Shown here: positions 1-7,623 of the stretch, piece by piece
Layout: each line of letters starts with the position of its first letter
Position numbering within the stretch: the first letter of the stretch is position 1
DNA from: Oscillospiraceae bacterium
GTDB lineage: Bacteria; Bacillota; Clostridia; Oscillospirales; Acutalibacteraceae
Direction: 5' to 3'
Assembly (NCBI GenBank): GCA_015065875.1
Contig: SVPK01000008.1
Coordinates: forward strand, 1 to 33,286
Length of the DNA: 33,286 nucleotides
Notes under the pieces: model-generated
The model's input: only the letters and a program-made list of their open reading frames with translations
Database searches by the model: none
What the model was told of the DNA's origin: nothing
Translations under genes and position numbers: made by a program

Positions 1-1457
1 GAAACGGTCGTAGCCTCAAGGCGGGCGATTTCCGATTCCTTTTGGCTCTGGCGCAAAACGAAGGCCTCCCAAGCGGCATCATCAATAAGACCAATCTCGC
101 GGCCGGTAGGCATAAGTCGCTCATCGGCATTATCCTGTCGCAGGAGCAGGCGGTATTCCGAGCGCGAGGTCATCATACGGTAGGGGTCAGAGCAGCCCTT
201 GGTAACGAGGTCGTCTATCAGGGTGCCGATATATGAGCCTGCGCGGTCGAGGGTCAGGGGCTCGCGGCCGAGAACCTTATGAGCCGCATTAATGCCCGCA
301 ATAAGGCCCTGTGCGGCGGCCTCCTCATAGCCCGATGAGCCGTTGAACTGACCCGCTCCGTAGAGTCCCTCGCAGGATTTAACTTCAAGGGTATGATAAA
401 GCGCGGTCGGGTCGATGCAATCGTATTCTATCGCATAAGCATTTCGCATTATTTTTATGTTTTCAAGTCCCCGAACCGAGCGATAAATTGCTATCTGAAC
501 CTCCTCGGGCAGACTTGATGACATTCCCTGTAGATACATCTCCTCAGTATTGAGTCCGCAGGGTTCAACAAAAATTTGATGCCTCTCTTTATCTGCAAAG
601 CGAACAATTTTATCCTCAATGCTGGGGCAGTAACGCGGGCCTGCGCCCTTGATTTCGCCCGAGAAAAGGGGAGAGCGATGCAGATTTGCGAGTATGATTT
701 TTTTGGTTTCGTCGCCTGTGTAGGCAATGTGGCAAACAACCTTGTTTTCGCCGGGATTTTCGGTGCTGTAGCTAAAGGGAACGATTTTTTCGTCGCCCTC
801 CTGCACCTCCATTTTAGAAAAATCAATACTGCTTTTTTGCGCTCTTGCGGGGGTTCCCGTCTTAAAGCGGCGCAGAGGCAGATTTAGTTTATAAAGCGCG
901 CTCGATAATTTGGTTGCGGCAAAGGTTCCGTCGGGTCCGCCCTCGTAGTTAACCTCGCCAACATATATCCTACCGCCAAGGAAGGTTCCGGTTGCCAGAA
1001 TAACGGTTTTGCTTATATATTCTGCGCCCAGACGGGTGCAAAGGTGCCAACCGTCGTCCTCGCGATAGAGGTCGACTATCTCGGCCTGCTTTATATCAAG
1101 ATTATCCTGAAGCTCAATAGCATGCTTCATATAAGCGCTATAGTCGCGGCGGTCAATCTGTGCGCGCAACGAATGAACCGCGGGGCCTTTGCCTAAATTA
1201 AGCATTCGGCTCTGCAGCATATTTTTGTCGGCGGCCTTTCCCATCTCGCCGCCGAGGGCATCTATCTCTCGAACCAGGTGACCCTTTGCGGTGCCGCCTA
1301 TGGAGGGGTTGCAGGGCATATTTCCAACCCAATCGAGATTAATTGTAAAAATAACGGTATTGGCTCCGAGCCTCGCGGCGGCAAGAGCCGATTCAATACC
1401 TGCGTGACCCGCGCCAATAATGGCAACATCAAAATTTCCTGCCTGATATTTTTGCAT
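1..1457 (-). CDS. mnmG: tRNA uridine-5-carboxymethylaminomethyl modification enzyme MnmG (3' end cut off by window)
   Basis: FAD-dependent partner of MnmE; together they install the (carboxymethyl)aminomethyl group on C5 of wobble uridine-34 in certain tRNAs. I translated this by hand because it runs off the window and is missing from the ORF track. The protein begins [20 protein letters not shown], with the GxGxxG dinucleotide-binding motif. The family signature [17 protein letters not shown] follows near residue 50. Close to the window edge comes [15 protein letters not shown] and then the typical [16 protein letters not shown]. Both ends lie in one frame, so I infer an intact reading frame of 485 codons out of about 620-640; the C-terminal helical MnmE- and tRNA-binding domain is outside the window. 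The gene starts 7 bp after mnmE, with a weak AGTAGG ribosome site lying in the end of mnmE, so translation is probably coupled. Overlapping ORFs at 42-236, 491-826, 576-887 and 1278-1490 are shadows. Confidence 0.95.
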   Translation of the reverse strand, partial: MQKYQAGNFDVAIIGAGHAGIESALAAARLGANTVIFTINLDWVGNMPCNPSIGGTAKGHLVREIDALGGEMGKAADKNMLQSRMLNLGKGPAVHSLRAQIDRRDYSAYMKHAIELQDNLDIKQAEIVDLYREDDGWHLCTRLGAEYISKTVILATGTFLGGRIYVGEVNYEGGPDGTFAATKLSSALYKLNLPLRRFKTGTPARAQKSSIDFSKMEVQEGDEKIVPFSYSTENPGENKVVCHIAYTGDETKKIILANLHRSPLFSGEIKGAGPRYCPSIEDKIVRFADKERHQIFVEPCGLNTEEMYLQGMSSSLPEEVQIAIYRSVRGLENIKIMRNAYAIEYDCIDPTALYHTLEVKSCEGLYGAGQFNGSSGYEEAAAQGLIAGINAAHKVLGREPLTLDRAGSYIGTLIDDLVTKGCSDPYRMMTSRSEYRLLLRQDNADERLMPTGREIGLIDDAAWEAFVLRQSQKESEIARLEATTV

Positions 1458-1464
1458 AAAAAAC

Positions 1465-2817
1465 CTACTTTCCAACACAGAAACGGCTAAACACCTCATC
1501 GGCAACCGCATCGGTTACCCGCTCGCCGGTTAGTTCAAGCAAAGCCTCAAGCGCCTCGTCGGCACAAATTCCAACGGCATCAAGAGTCCATCCGCTCTCC
1601 ATCGAAGCAATCGCTTCGCGAACGCTTTCTCTTGCGCGGAAGGCGCAGGCGCGTTGGCGCTCACTTTGCAAAACTGCGCGGTCGGCTCCGAGCCCCGCCG
1701 TTCCAACCGTTTCGGCAATGAGGGCGGATAATTCATCGGCATTGCCCGCCTTTGCCGATATATAAACCTTCGGAAGGGTTATCTCGGTATCATCGAGCTT
1801 TTGAGGCAGGTCGGTTTTATTGATAACCGCAATGGCAACACTGCCGTCTATAAGCGATAAAATCTTTCTGTCGTCCTCCGATAGTTCTCGAGAGGAATCA
1901 AAAACCGCCAATATAAGCTCGGCGCTTTTTGCACGCTCACAAGCGCGAGAAACGCCAATCTCCTCAACGGTATCGTTGGTTTCGTGAACCCCCGCAGTAT
2001 CGGCGAGGCGAAGGGTTATATCCCCGAGCCTAACCGATTCCTCGATTATGTCGCGGGTTGTTCCCGCAATGGGGGTAACAATCGAGCGATTATCGCCCGC
2101 GAGCAGATTCATAAGGGTTGATTTTCCAACATTCGGGGCGCCGATTATCGCGGTCGAGAGTCCCTCGCGGAGAATTTTTCCGCGGTCGTAATTCTTAAGC
2201 AGCAAATCGAGCGCATCGCGCACCGAACAAAGATTTTCTTTTATATAATCGGTAGAAAGCTCGGGCAGGTCCTCATCGGGGTAGTCGGCGAAAACTGCCA
2301 TACTCGCATCAACCGCCAAAAGTCTATCGCGAATTTCGGCGATTTCGCCCGAAAGTCGACCCGATTTTGCGGCCAAGGCCAGTCTTAAATCCTGCGAGCC
2401 CTGCGCCGATATTATCGACATAACGCTTTCGGCTTCGGCGAGATTCAGTTTTCCGTTTTGAAAGGCGCGTTTTGTAAATTCGCCGGCGCCTGCGGGAACC
2501 GCTCCCGCCTCAAAAACCGCGCGCAATAACATTCGGGTTACAACGGCGCCGCCATGAACCGATAGTTCAACAACATCCTCGCCTGTATAGCTTTTAGGTG
2601 CAGCAAAAATGAGCGCAACAGCCTCGTCAATATCGCCGTCACTTCCGAATACTTTCCCAAAAAGGGCAGTATACCCCTTGGCATCCGATATTTTTTTGCC
2701 CGAAACAGAGTGAAAAATGCGGTCAGCAATAGCCCTGGCCTCATCGCCCGAAAGGCGAACAGTTCCAATGCCGCCTTCGCCCTGCGGGGTGGATATAGCC
2801 GCAATAGTGGTACTCAT
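1465..2817 (-). CDS. mnmE: tRNA modification GTPase MnmE
   Basis: GTPase half of the MnmEG complex that modifies tRNA wobble uridine, using a methylene-tetrahydrofolate-derived carbon. At 450 aa it has the usual length. The N-terminal folate-binding domain carries [16 protein letters not shown]. The G domain has the P-loop GAPNVGKS (about 226-233), GTTRD (252-256), DTAG (273-276) and NKTD (333-336). The protein ends in CVGK, the family C-(I/V)-G-K motif whose cysteine is needed for modification. The start is well supported by a GAGGTGAT ribosome site 5-6 bases before the ATG. It is the first gene of an mnmE-mnmG operon, with a possible promoter TTGAAT-N17-TACTAT upstream. In many Bacillota this operon sits after rpmH-rnpA-yidC-jag; here mnmE is instead divergent from gdhA, so that origin-proximal context is absent on this side. 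Confidence 0.97.
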   Translation of the reverse strand: MSTTIAAISTPQGEGGIGTVRLSGDEARAIADRIFHSVSGKKISDAKGYTALFGKVFGSDGDIDEAVALIFAAPKSYTGEDVVELSVHGGAVVTRMLLRAVFEAGAVPAGAGEFTKRAFQNGKLNLAEAESVMSIISAQGSQDLRLALAAKSGRLSGEIAEIRDRLLAVDASMAVFADYPDEDLPELSTDYIKENLCSVRDALDLLLKNYDRGKILREGLSTAIIGAPNVGKSTLMNLLAGDNRSIVTPIAGTTRDIIEESVRLGDITLRLADTAGVHETNDTVEEIGVSRACERAKSAELILAVFDSSRELSEDDRKILSLIDGSVAIAVINKTDLPQKLDDTEITLPKVYISAKAGNADELSALIAETVGTAGLGADRAVLQSERQRACAFRARESVREAIASMESGWTLDAVGICADEALEALLELTGERVTDAVADEVFSRFCVGK

Positions 2818-2907
2818 TTTGTTATCACCTCAATAAAATATAGTATCACATATTTAAAAGCAATTCAATTATAATGCAAAAAAATCTATAAAATCTAGCA
2901 TTTTTCG

Positions 2908-2936
2908 TTGACTTTTGCGCTTGAAAGTGATAAACT
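2908..2936 (+). promoter_or_regulatory. gdhA promoter with overlapping inverted repeat
   Basis: TTGACT (2908-2913), a 17-bp spacer, then TAAACT (2931-2936), 31 bp before the gdhA start. An inverted repeat AGTGA-N7-TCACT (about 2926-2942) spans the -10 box and could be a regulator site. The promoter call follows the sigma-A consensus; the operator is inference. Confidence 0.5.
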
Positions 2937-2966
2937 GTCACTGTAATTTTTATAGGAGGCTATAAT

Positions 2967-4319
2967 ATGAAACTTCAAAACGAATATTTAAAGAAAGTTT
3001 ACGAAACCGTTCAGAAGCGAAATGCGGGCGAGCCCGAGTTTTTGCAGGCTGTATTAGAGGTTTTGGAATCGTTAGAGCCCGTTATTAATCAGAATCCCGC
3101 CTATGAAAAGGCAGGAGTTATCGAGAGAATAGTTGAGCCCGAGCGTATGATTACCTTCCGTGTTCCGTGGGTTGATGATAACGGAACCGTTCAGGTTAAC
3201 CGTGGATTCCGCGTTCAGTTCAATTCCGCCATCGGTCCCTATAAGGGCGGCCTTCGTTTCCATCCCTCGGTTAACGCATCGATTATGAAATTCCTCGGCT
3301 TTGAGCAGACCTTTAAGAACAGCTTAACCGGCCTTCCCATGGGCGGCGGTAAGGGCGGCTCGGATTTCGACCCCCGCGGTCGTAGCGATGGCGAGATTAT
3401 GCGTTTCTGCCAGAGCTTTATGACCGAGCTTTCCAAGCATATCGGCGCAGATACCGACGTTCCTGCAGGCGATATCGGTGTTGGTGCTCGCGAGGTAGGC
3501 TATCTCTTTGGTCAGTATAAGCGTCTTCGCAACGAGTATGTTGGTGTTCTTACCGGTAAGGGTCGTTCCTTCGGTGGTTCGCTTATCCGTCCCGAGGCAA
3601 CCGGCTTTGGTGCCGTTTATTATACCGTTGAGCTTTTAAAGTCCTTCGGTGAGGATATAAAGGGCAAAACCTTTGCAGTTTCGGGCTTCGGTAACGTTGC
3701 TTGGGGAACCGTTAAGAAGGTAACCGAGCTTGGTGGTAAGGTTGTTACCATTTCGGGCCCCGATGGCTATATCTATGATAAGGATGGCGTTGCAACCGAG
3801 GAGAAGATTAACTTCATGCTCGAGATGCGTGCATCCGGTCACGATAAGGTAAAAGATTATGCCGATAAGTTCGGCGTTCCTTATTTTGAGGGCAAGCGTC
3901 CGTGGGCTGAAAAGGTAGATGTTGTTATGCCCTGCGCAACCCAGAACGAGGTTTCGCTTGAGGATGCAAAGAATATTGTTGCTAACGGCGTTAAATATTA
4001 TGTTGAGGTTGCTAACATGCCTACAACCGAGGATGCAGTTGCATACTTAAAGAAAAACGGCGTTGTTATCGCTCCCTCCAAGGCAGTTAATGCCGGCGGC
4101 GTTGCAGTTTCGGGTCTCGAAATGAGCCAGAACTCGATGCGCTATAGCTGGACCGCCGAAGAGGTTGATGCAAAGCTTCACCAGATTATGACCGATATAT
4201 TCAACACATCCTCTGCCGCCGCAAAGAAATACGGCATGGAGGGCGACCTTATAGCAGGTGCAAACATCGCAGGCTTCGAAAAGGTTGCCGATGCCATGAT
4301 GGCCCAAGGCATTTGCTAA
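2967..4319 (+). CDS. gdhA: NADP-type glutamate dehydrogenase
   Basis: Reductive amination of 2-oxoglutarate with ammonia to glutamate; the central ammonium-assimilating enzyme in many gut Clostridia, acting as a cytoplasmic hexamer. The 450-aa length is typical of the bacterial small GDHs. The substrate domain holds PYKGGLRFHP (about 91-100), the catalytic-lysine motif PMGGGKGGSDFDP (K129), and D169 in VPAGDIGVGAREVGYLFGQY. The Rossmann motif SGFGNVAWGT (about 239-248) binds the coenzyme. The SGPDGYIYD stretch fits NADP-linked rather than NAD-linked enzymes (inference). The start has a strong ATAGGAGG site. The gene is heavily enriched in GTT, AAG and GGT codons compared with its neighbours, as expected of a highly expressed gene. 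It is monocistronic, ending at a strong terminator. Confidence 0.97.
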   Translation: MKLQNEYLKKVYETVQKRNAGEPEFLQAVLEVLESLEPVINQNPAYEKAGVIERIVEPERMITFRVPWVDDNGTVQVNRGFRVQFNSAIGPYKGGLRFHPSVNASIMKFLGFEQTFKNSLTGLPMGGGKGGSDFDPRGRSDGEIMRFCQSFMTELSKHIGADTDVPAGDIGVGAREVGYLFGQYKRLRNEYVGVLTGKGRSFGGSLIRPEATGFGAVYYTVELLKSFGEDIKGKTFAVSGFGNVAWGTVKKVTELGGKVVTISGPDGYIYDKDGVATEEKINFMLEMRASGHDKVKDYADKFGVPYFEGKRPWAEKVDVVMPCATQNEVSLEDAKNIVANGVKYYVEVANMPTTEDAVAYLKKNGVVIAPSKAVNAGGVAVSGLEMSQNSMRYSWTAEEVDAKLHQIMTDIFNTSSAAAKKYGMEGDLIAGANIAGFEKVADAMMAQGIC

Positions 4320-4330
4320 TAGCATAAAAA

Positions 4331-4360
4331 TAAAAGGCTTCTCATTCGAGAAGCCTTTTT
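4331..4360. terminator. Bidirectional terminator between gdhA and folT
   Basis: The hairpin AAAAGGCTTCTC-ATTC-GAGAAGCCTTTT has a T run on both strands and lies between the convergent ends of gdhA and the ECF transporter gene. Confidence 0.9.
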
Positions 4361-4363
4361 CTT

Positions 4364-4918
4364 TTATCTGTTATATAATTTCGTCGCTTTTTTGAGCGGG
4401 GGAGTTATGAGCGAGAGTGCTGCAGTCATTAAAACTGCGGTAGCTATTCCGAGAAGGAGTCGGGTTGGAAGCTCAACGGCAAGCAAAACATAAACACCTT
4501 TTCCAACCCCGTGAACATAGTAGTTAACTATTAGCGCGAGGGTGTTTAAAAGGGTAACGGTAATCGAACTCGCAACAACACCGATTCCGAGGCTCCAAGG
4601 CTTTAAGCTCCTCTTAAGGGCGATAAAAATAAGGCCCATCAAGAGGCCGCGCACAACCTCGGGCAAAATCCAAAGAGCAGTCATTGCTTCGAGTCCCCAA
4701 CGAAGCTGGCTTATAAAGCAACCAACAAAGCCGGTTGCGGCGCCCCAAAGAGGTCCGCCAAGAACCGAAACTATAAGTATGGGAAGACCATTAAACGAGA
4801 GCTTATGGTTTCCGAGCGGAAGGCTAACCGAATCCGAAAAATAATCGAGGACGACGAAAATTGCCGCCATCATGGCCGATAGGCAGATGAGTTTTAATTG
4901 TTTTTGAGTTTTTGACAT
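4364..4918 (-). CDS. folT: ECF transporter S component, probably folate-specific (FolT)
   Basis: Membrane substrate-binding subunit of an energy-coupling-factor vitamin importer; it must share an EcfAAT module encoded elsewhere. The 184 aa start at MSKTQKQLKLICLSAMMAAI, the usual amphipathic N-terminus of S components, followed by about five to six hydrophobic segments. The region LSFNGLPILIVSVLGGPLWG matches the S-component fold (substrate loop after helix 1, then GP.xG). I chose the ATG at 4918 rather than the ORF-track start: it has an AGGAGG site, and the extra 24 codons of the longer ORF run back through the leader into the riboswitch. Substrate identity rests mainly on the tetrahydrofolate riboswitch in the leader; the protein sequence alone only gives ECF S component. 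Confidence 0.85.
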   Translation of the reverse strand: MSKTQKQLKLICLSAMMAAIFVVLDYFSDSVSLPLGNHKLSFNGLPILIVSVLGGPLWGAATGFVGCFISQLRWGLEAMTALWILPEVVRGLLMGLIFIALKRSLKPWSLGIGVVASSITVTLLNTLALIVNYYVHGVGKGVYVLLAVELPTRLLLGIATAVLMTAALSLITPPLKKATKLYNR

Positions 4919-4927
4919 AAAAAATAA

Positions 4928-4969
4928 CCTCCTATTCCCCGTCATAATCCGAAGATAGGAAGTTCCTAT
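4928..4969 (-). promoter_or_regulatory. Expression platform of the THF riboswitch (Shine-Dalgarno sequestering)
   Basis: On the minus strand CTTCCTAT (4962-4955) can pair with the ribosome site ATAGGAGG (4935-4928), with one G-T wobble. Its CCTAT part can alternatively pair with ATAGG (4969-4965) just upstream through a five-base loop. The two pairings exclude each other, which gives a plausible translational on/off switch. Pairing is seen in the sequence; the switching is inferred. Confidence 0.65.
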
Positions 4970-4972
4970 TCG

Positions 4973-5067
4973 GCAGCGGGATGCGACCAAGCGAACCGCG
5001 GAAAACCCTTCGTCTTTTTGGCAACTCCCCGTCCAAAAAGCACTTTACGCTCGCCTGTCTACTCTGC
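4973..5067 (-). ncRNA. Tetrahydrofolate (THF) riboswitch
   Basis: Read on the minus strand, the leader has the conserved THF-I riboswitch parts in order: GCAGAGTAGA at the 5' side of P1, then GAGCGTAAAGTG, then ACGGGGAGTTGCC, then CCGCGG, and finally GGTCGCATCCCGCTGC closing P1 (GCAG pairs with CTGC). The match is by eye to the known consensus (GGAGAGUAGA...GCGUUAAGUG...GGUCGCAUCCGCUCC). It begins just after the predicted transcription start and lies 54 bp before the gene, as expected for a cis-regulator of a folate transporter. Confidence 0.88.
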
Positions 5068-5080
5068 AATTTATGTGGTT

Positions 5081-5109
5081 ATTATAATACTATCGATTTT
5101 ATTTGTCAA
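5081..5109 (-). promoter_or_regulatory. folT promoter
   Basis: Minus strand TTGACA (5109-5104), 17-bp spacer, TATAAT (5086-5081): a perfect sigma-A promoter. Its expected start point lies about 7 bases before the riboswitch. Confidence 0.85.
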
Positions 5110-5123
5110 TTAAAAAGGTAATA

Positions 5124-5152
5124 TTGTAAAAAACTTTTTTATATGATAAGAT
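5124..5152 (+). promoter_or_regulatory. Promoter of the GNAT gene
   Basis: TTGTAA (5124-5129), 17-bp spacer, TAAGAT (5147-5152), about 24 bp before the start codon; near-consensus sigma-A boxes. Confidence 0.5.
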
Positions 5153-5175
5153 ATATAAAAAGAGGAGGGGATAAA

Positions 5176-5973
5176 ATGTCGGTTACCATGCGTTCTGCGG
5201 TGGCGCGGGACGAACTTAAACTCAAACAACTTTTTCTTAATTGTTTTGATGATACGCTGGGGTTTGTTAATATGTTTTTCGAGCATCATTTTGTGCCCGA
5301 AAATGCCATTGTTGCCGAAAAGGACGGAAAAATTATCGGGCTTACATTTTTATTGCCCTGCTCTGCCGAAGGCAAGCTCTGCTATTATATATATGGCGTT
5401 TGCGTTGACCCCGCCGAGCGCGGAATGGGTGTTGGCAAGGAGCTGCTCCGCTTTGCGATAGATAAGGCAAAGGAGCGCGGCGCGCTTGTATTACTAAAGC
5501 CCGAAAACAAAGAGCTTTTTGCCTTTTATGAAAAGGTAGGCTTTTCGCCCTGTTCTTATTATCGCGAGGAGGTTTTTGCTCCCGGCGAGAAAGCGGCCGA
5601 GTTTTTTGATATCTCCGAGGAGGAATATTTAGAGCTCCGCAATAAGGGGCTTGAGGGCAAAAACGCCGTTATATGGGATAAAGAATCGATTGAATATGCC
5701 CTATCGCATGAAATCTTCTTTGGCGGCCGAGTTTATCGCTATCGCACAGAGAACGAGGAAGGCATAGTTTTATTTATTCGCGACGGAATTAAAACAGTTA
5801 TAAAGGAAACAACTGCAAGCAGAGAGGCTTTGCCCGCTATCGTAGCGGCAGGCATCAAGGTGTTTGGCGGCGAGGATGCAACCGTTTTGTTCCCAAGCGA
5901 TGAGGGCGGCATTCCCTATGCCTGCGGCATCGGATTTAAAAATCTTGTTTATCTAAATCTTATGTTGGATTAA
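5176..5973 (+). CDS. GNAT-family N-acetyltransferase with a C-terminal extension
   Basis: Acetyl-CoA-dependent acetyltransferase of unknown substrate, 265 aa. The GNAT fold covers about residues 1-145. Motif A (acetyl-CoA pyrophosphate loop) is VCVDPAERGMGVGKELL, followed by ELFAFYEKVGF, the usual motif B end. Residues 150-265 form a second domain resembling the C-terminal part of Eis-like or two-domain GNATs, with no catalytic motif I can name. I chose the ATG at 5176 because GAGGAGGGG sits 6 bases upstream; the ORF-track start 11 codons earlier has no ribosome site. It is a single-gene unit with its own promoter and terminator, so neighbours do not tell the substrate. Confidence 0.85.
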   Translation: MSVTMRSAVARDELKLKQLFLNCFDDTLGFVNMFFEHHFVPENAIVAEKDGKIIGLTFLLPCSAEGKLCYYIYGVCVDPAERGMGVGKELLRFAIDKAKERGALVLLKPENKELFAFYEKVGFSPCSYYREEVFAPGEKAAEFFDISEEEYLELRNKGLEGKNAVIWDKESIEYALSHEIFFGGRVYRYRTENEEGIVLFIRDGIKTVIKETTASREALPAIVAAGIKVFGGEDATVLFPSDEGGIPYACGIGFKNLVYLNLMLD

Positions 5974-6010
5974 AAAAGAACCCTTTCGGTTTTCCGAAAG
6001 GGTTCTTTTG
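5974..6010. terminator. Bidirectional terminator between GNAT gene and mntP
   Basis: AAAAGAACCCTTTCGG-TTTT-CCGAAAGGGTTCTTTT, with A and T runs on both sides, between two convergent genes. Confidence 0.92.
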
Positions 6011-6011
6011 T

Positions 6012-6602
6012 TTAGAAAAACACACCTGTTATAAAAATCTCAAGTCCGATTCCGATGAGAATAACTCCGCCCAAGATACCGGCTTTACCCGCAAGTCGGG
6101 TTCCGAAACGGCGACCGAGAAGAACTCCCGCCGCGCAGATAATAAATGTAACTGCCGCGATAATAAGGCAACAAACAAGGGCCGAAAGAAGGGTATAATC
6201 GGCGATGGTAAATCCAACCGATAGCGCATCAATAGAGGTTGCGATGCCCTGCAAGATAAGCGCTCCGAAGGAAACGGGCTTAAGCGGGCATAAGGCCTCC
6301 TCTTTTGGGGCTTTTATGCCTTCAAGAAGCATATTGCCGCCGATAAAGAGCAAAAGCGCCAACGCGATATAGGGTATAAACTTTTGAAAAGCGGCAAATT
6401 GACTCGCCAGGGTATGAACGCAAACCCAACCAACCATTGGCATAAAAAACTGGAAAAAAGCAAAAATGCCAACAATAAGGCAAAGGCGCCTTTTTTTCAT
6501 TTTAGGCTCGCAGAGTCCGCGAACGAGGGAAACCGAAAAGGCATCCATCGCGAGACCTGCGCCGAGCAGAGAACTCTGAAAGAAAAATTTAAAATTCCAC
6601 AT
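6012..6602 (-). CDS. mntP: Manganese efflux pump MntP
   Basis: Inner-membrane exporter that protects against Mn(II) excess. The 196 aa contain about six hydrophobic segments, in the two-repeat arrangement of the family. Both repeats carry the acidic motif: AMDAFSVSL near residue 18 and ATSIDALSVG near residue 120. These aspartates are the metal-transporting residues of MntP. The start codon is supported only by a poor ribosome site (TTGGGGA); later ATGs would cut into the first membrane helix, so I keep this start. It is transcribed in the same direction as spoIIID but has its own promoter, which touches the end of spoIIID, and a leader with a strong hairpin. Confidence 0.92.
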   Translation of the reverse strand: MWNFKFFFQSSLLGAGLAMDAFSVSLVRGLCEPKMKKRRLCLIVGIFAFFQFFMPMVGWVCVHTLASQFAAFQKFIPYIALALLLFIGGNMLLEGIKAPKEEALCPLKPVSFGALILQGIATSIDALSVGFTIADYTLLSALVCCLIIAAVTFIICAAGVLLGRRFGTRLAGKAGILGGVILIGIGLEIFITGVFF

Positions 6603-6621
6603 ATTTTCCCCAAAAAAGATA

Positions 6622-6647
6622 AACCCCGCCCTATCGTAGGCGGGATT
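6622..6647 (-). promoter_or_regulatory. GC-rich hairpin with U-run in the mntP leader (candidate attenuator)
   Basis: On the minus strand AATCCCGCC-TACGATAG-GGCGGGGTT forms a stem of 6 G-C pairs plus 3 weaker ones, followed by TTATCTTTTTT. It lies between the mntP promoter and start codon, with only about 20 bases left before the ATG, so every mntP transcript must pass it. It may instead be an ordinary terminator for spoIIID readthrough. No yybP-ykoY manganese riboswitch is visible in this short leader. Confidence 0.6.
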
Positions 6648-6674
6648 TTTTATTTAGTCGCTTACGACCAAAAT

Positions 6675-6704
6675 ATTTTACCACTATATTATATGGTTTG
6701 TCAA
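6675..6704 (-). promoter_or_regulatory. mntP promoter
   Basis: Minus strand TTGACA (6704-6699), 18-bp spacer, TAAAAT (6680-6675). The -35 box directly abuts the spoIIID stop codon. Confidence 0.75.
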
Positions 6705-6953
6705 TCATATCCCCTTATACTTCTTTCGAGTTGCCATCCCTCCGCGGATGTGGCGTTCGCTTTTGTTTTGTTCTAAAACCTTTTTAACCTCTATGTAAAG
6801 CCCGGGACATTCCCTCGGAAGCTTTGATGTAACGTCCTTATGAACCGTTGATTTGCTAATGTTGAATCTCGCTGCTGTGGCGCGAACCGTTGCCCCTGTT
6901 TTAACAATATAGTTTCCAAGCAGCTGCGCCCGCTCGCCTGTATGGACATTCAT
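6705..6953 (-). CDS. spoIIID: Sporulation transcription factor SpoIIID
   Basis: Small DNA-binding protein that adjusts the mother-cell programme during endospore formation. The 82 aa match the family along their length: an N-terminal ERAQLLGNYIVKTGATVRA, the helix-turn-helix AARFNISKSTVHKDVTSKLP (about 28-47), and a basic C-terminal helix ending KSERHIRGGMATRKKYKG, which contacts DNA in the Bacillus protein. The ATG has an AGGAG site 8 bases upstream. I see no convincing sigma-A promoter just upstream; a sigma-E promoter would be expected, but I cannot call one with confidence. Its presence marks the host as a spore former or a recent descendant of one. Confidence 0.96.
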   Translation of the reverse strand: MNVHTGERAQLLGNYIVKTGATVRATAARFNISKSTVHKDVTSKLPRECPGLYIEVKKVLEQNKSERHIRGGMATRKKYKGI

Positions 6954-7012
6954 ATTCTCAACTCCTATAAAGCCTTTAATTAACCTTATGAGAGCGGGGG
7001 CTTAATTATTAC

Positions 7013-7050
7013 AAAAAAAGACACGGTGTATAGAGTAAATACACCGTGTC
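7013..7050 (-). terminator. Terminator of the ABC importer operon
   Basis: Minus strand: perfect 12-bp stem GACACGGTGTAT with ATACACCGTGTC around a 7-base loop, followed by seven T, directly after the ATPase gene. Confidence 0.93.
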
Positions 7051-7053
7051 AGT

Positions 7054-7623
7054 TTATTTTAGTTCGATTATTTTTGCGCCAAGCATTTCGGCCTCTTTTT
7101 TATCATGGCTTATAATTATAACCGTTTTATCCTTTGAATACTCGTTTATAACATCGGCAACCGATTGTTTAGTGTAGCTGTCGAGTCCCGAAAAGGGTTC
7201 ATCGAGCAGAAGTATCGGCTTATCATAGCATAGCGCTCTGCCGATGGCAACCCGCCTTTTCATTCCGCCCGAAAAGGTTTTAACGGGTTTGTTTATATCC
7301 TCGGGGTTTAAAAGGCGCAAAAGAATATCGCGCGCCTTTTGCGCATTTCGGTCGGGAAGGACCATCCGAAGGTTTGAAAGCGCCGAAAAATCCTCGCATA
7401 AACGGTCCTCTTGAAAAACGGGGCTAATCGCTCCCGAATCGCAGATAACCTCGCCAAAGTCGGGCGAAATCGTTCCGAGTAGGAGGTTTCCTAGGGTTGT
7501 TTTTCCGCCGCCCGAGGGTCCCATAATGCAGACTCGCTCGCCGGGCGCTATTTTAAGACTGAAATTCTCTAAAACCGTTTTATCATCAAAGGATTTAAAA
7601 ATATTTTTAAACTCTATCATCAT
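7054..7623 (-). CDS. ABC transporter ATP-binding protein, NitT/TauT type, short form
   Basis: ATPase subunit of the importer encoded with the next two genes. It has Walker A GPSGGGKTT, signature FSGGMKRRVAIGRAL, Walker B ILLLDEPFSGLD, and the H-loop IIISHDKKEAEML. It is only 189 aa from the ATG at 7623, while TauB/SsuB-type subunits run to about 240-260 aa. The C-terminal extension and part of the region between Walker A and signature are lacking, but all nucleotide-site motifs are there. The start codon overlaps the permease stop (ATGATGA) and has GGAGAAG upstream; the ORF-track start is 30 codons too early, inside the permease. Third gene of the operon. Confidence 0.9.
   Translation of the reverse strand: MMIEFKNIFKSFDDKTVLENFSLKIAPGERVCIMGPSGGGKTTLGNLLLGTISPDFGEVICDSGAISPVFQEDRLCEDFSALSNLRMVLPDRNAQKARDILLRLLNPEDINKPVKTFSGGMKRRVAIGRALCYDKPILLLDEPFSGLDSYTKQSVADVINEYSKDKTVIIISHDKKEAEMLGAKIIELK

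Noticed and set aside
1-1457. Possible frameshift in mnmG because the ORF track lists no ORF there
   Set aside because: Hand translation gives MnmG motifs at both ends in the same frame; the ORF is missing only because its stop lies outside the window.
6602-6704. yybP-ykoY manganese riboswitch before mntP
   Set aside because: The leader is only about 65 bases and the conserved internal loops are not seen.
6384-6776. 130-aa plus-strand ORF across mntP and spoIIID
   Set aside because: Runs antisense through two recognised genes and their control region; no ribosome site.
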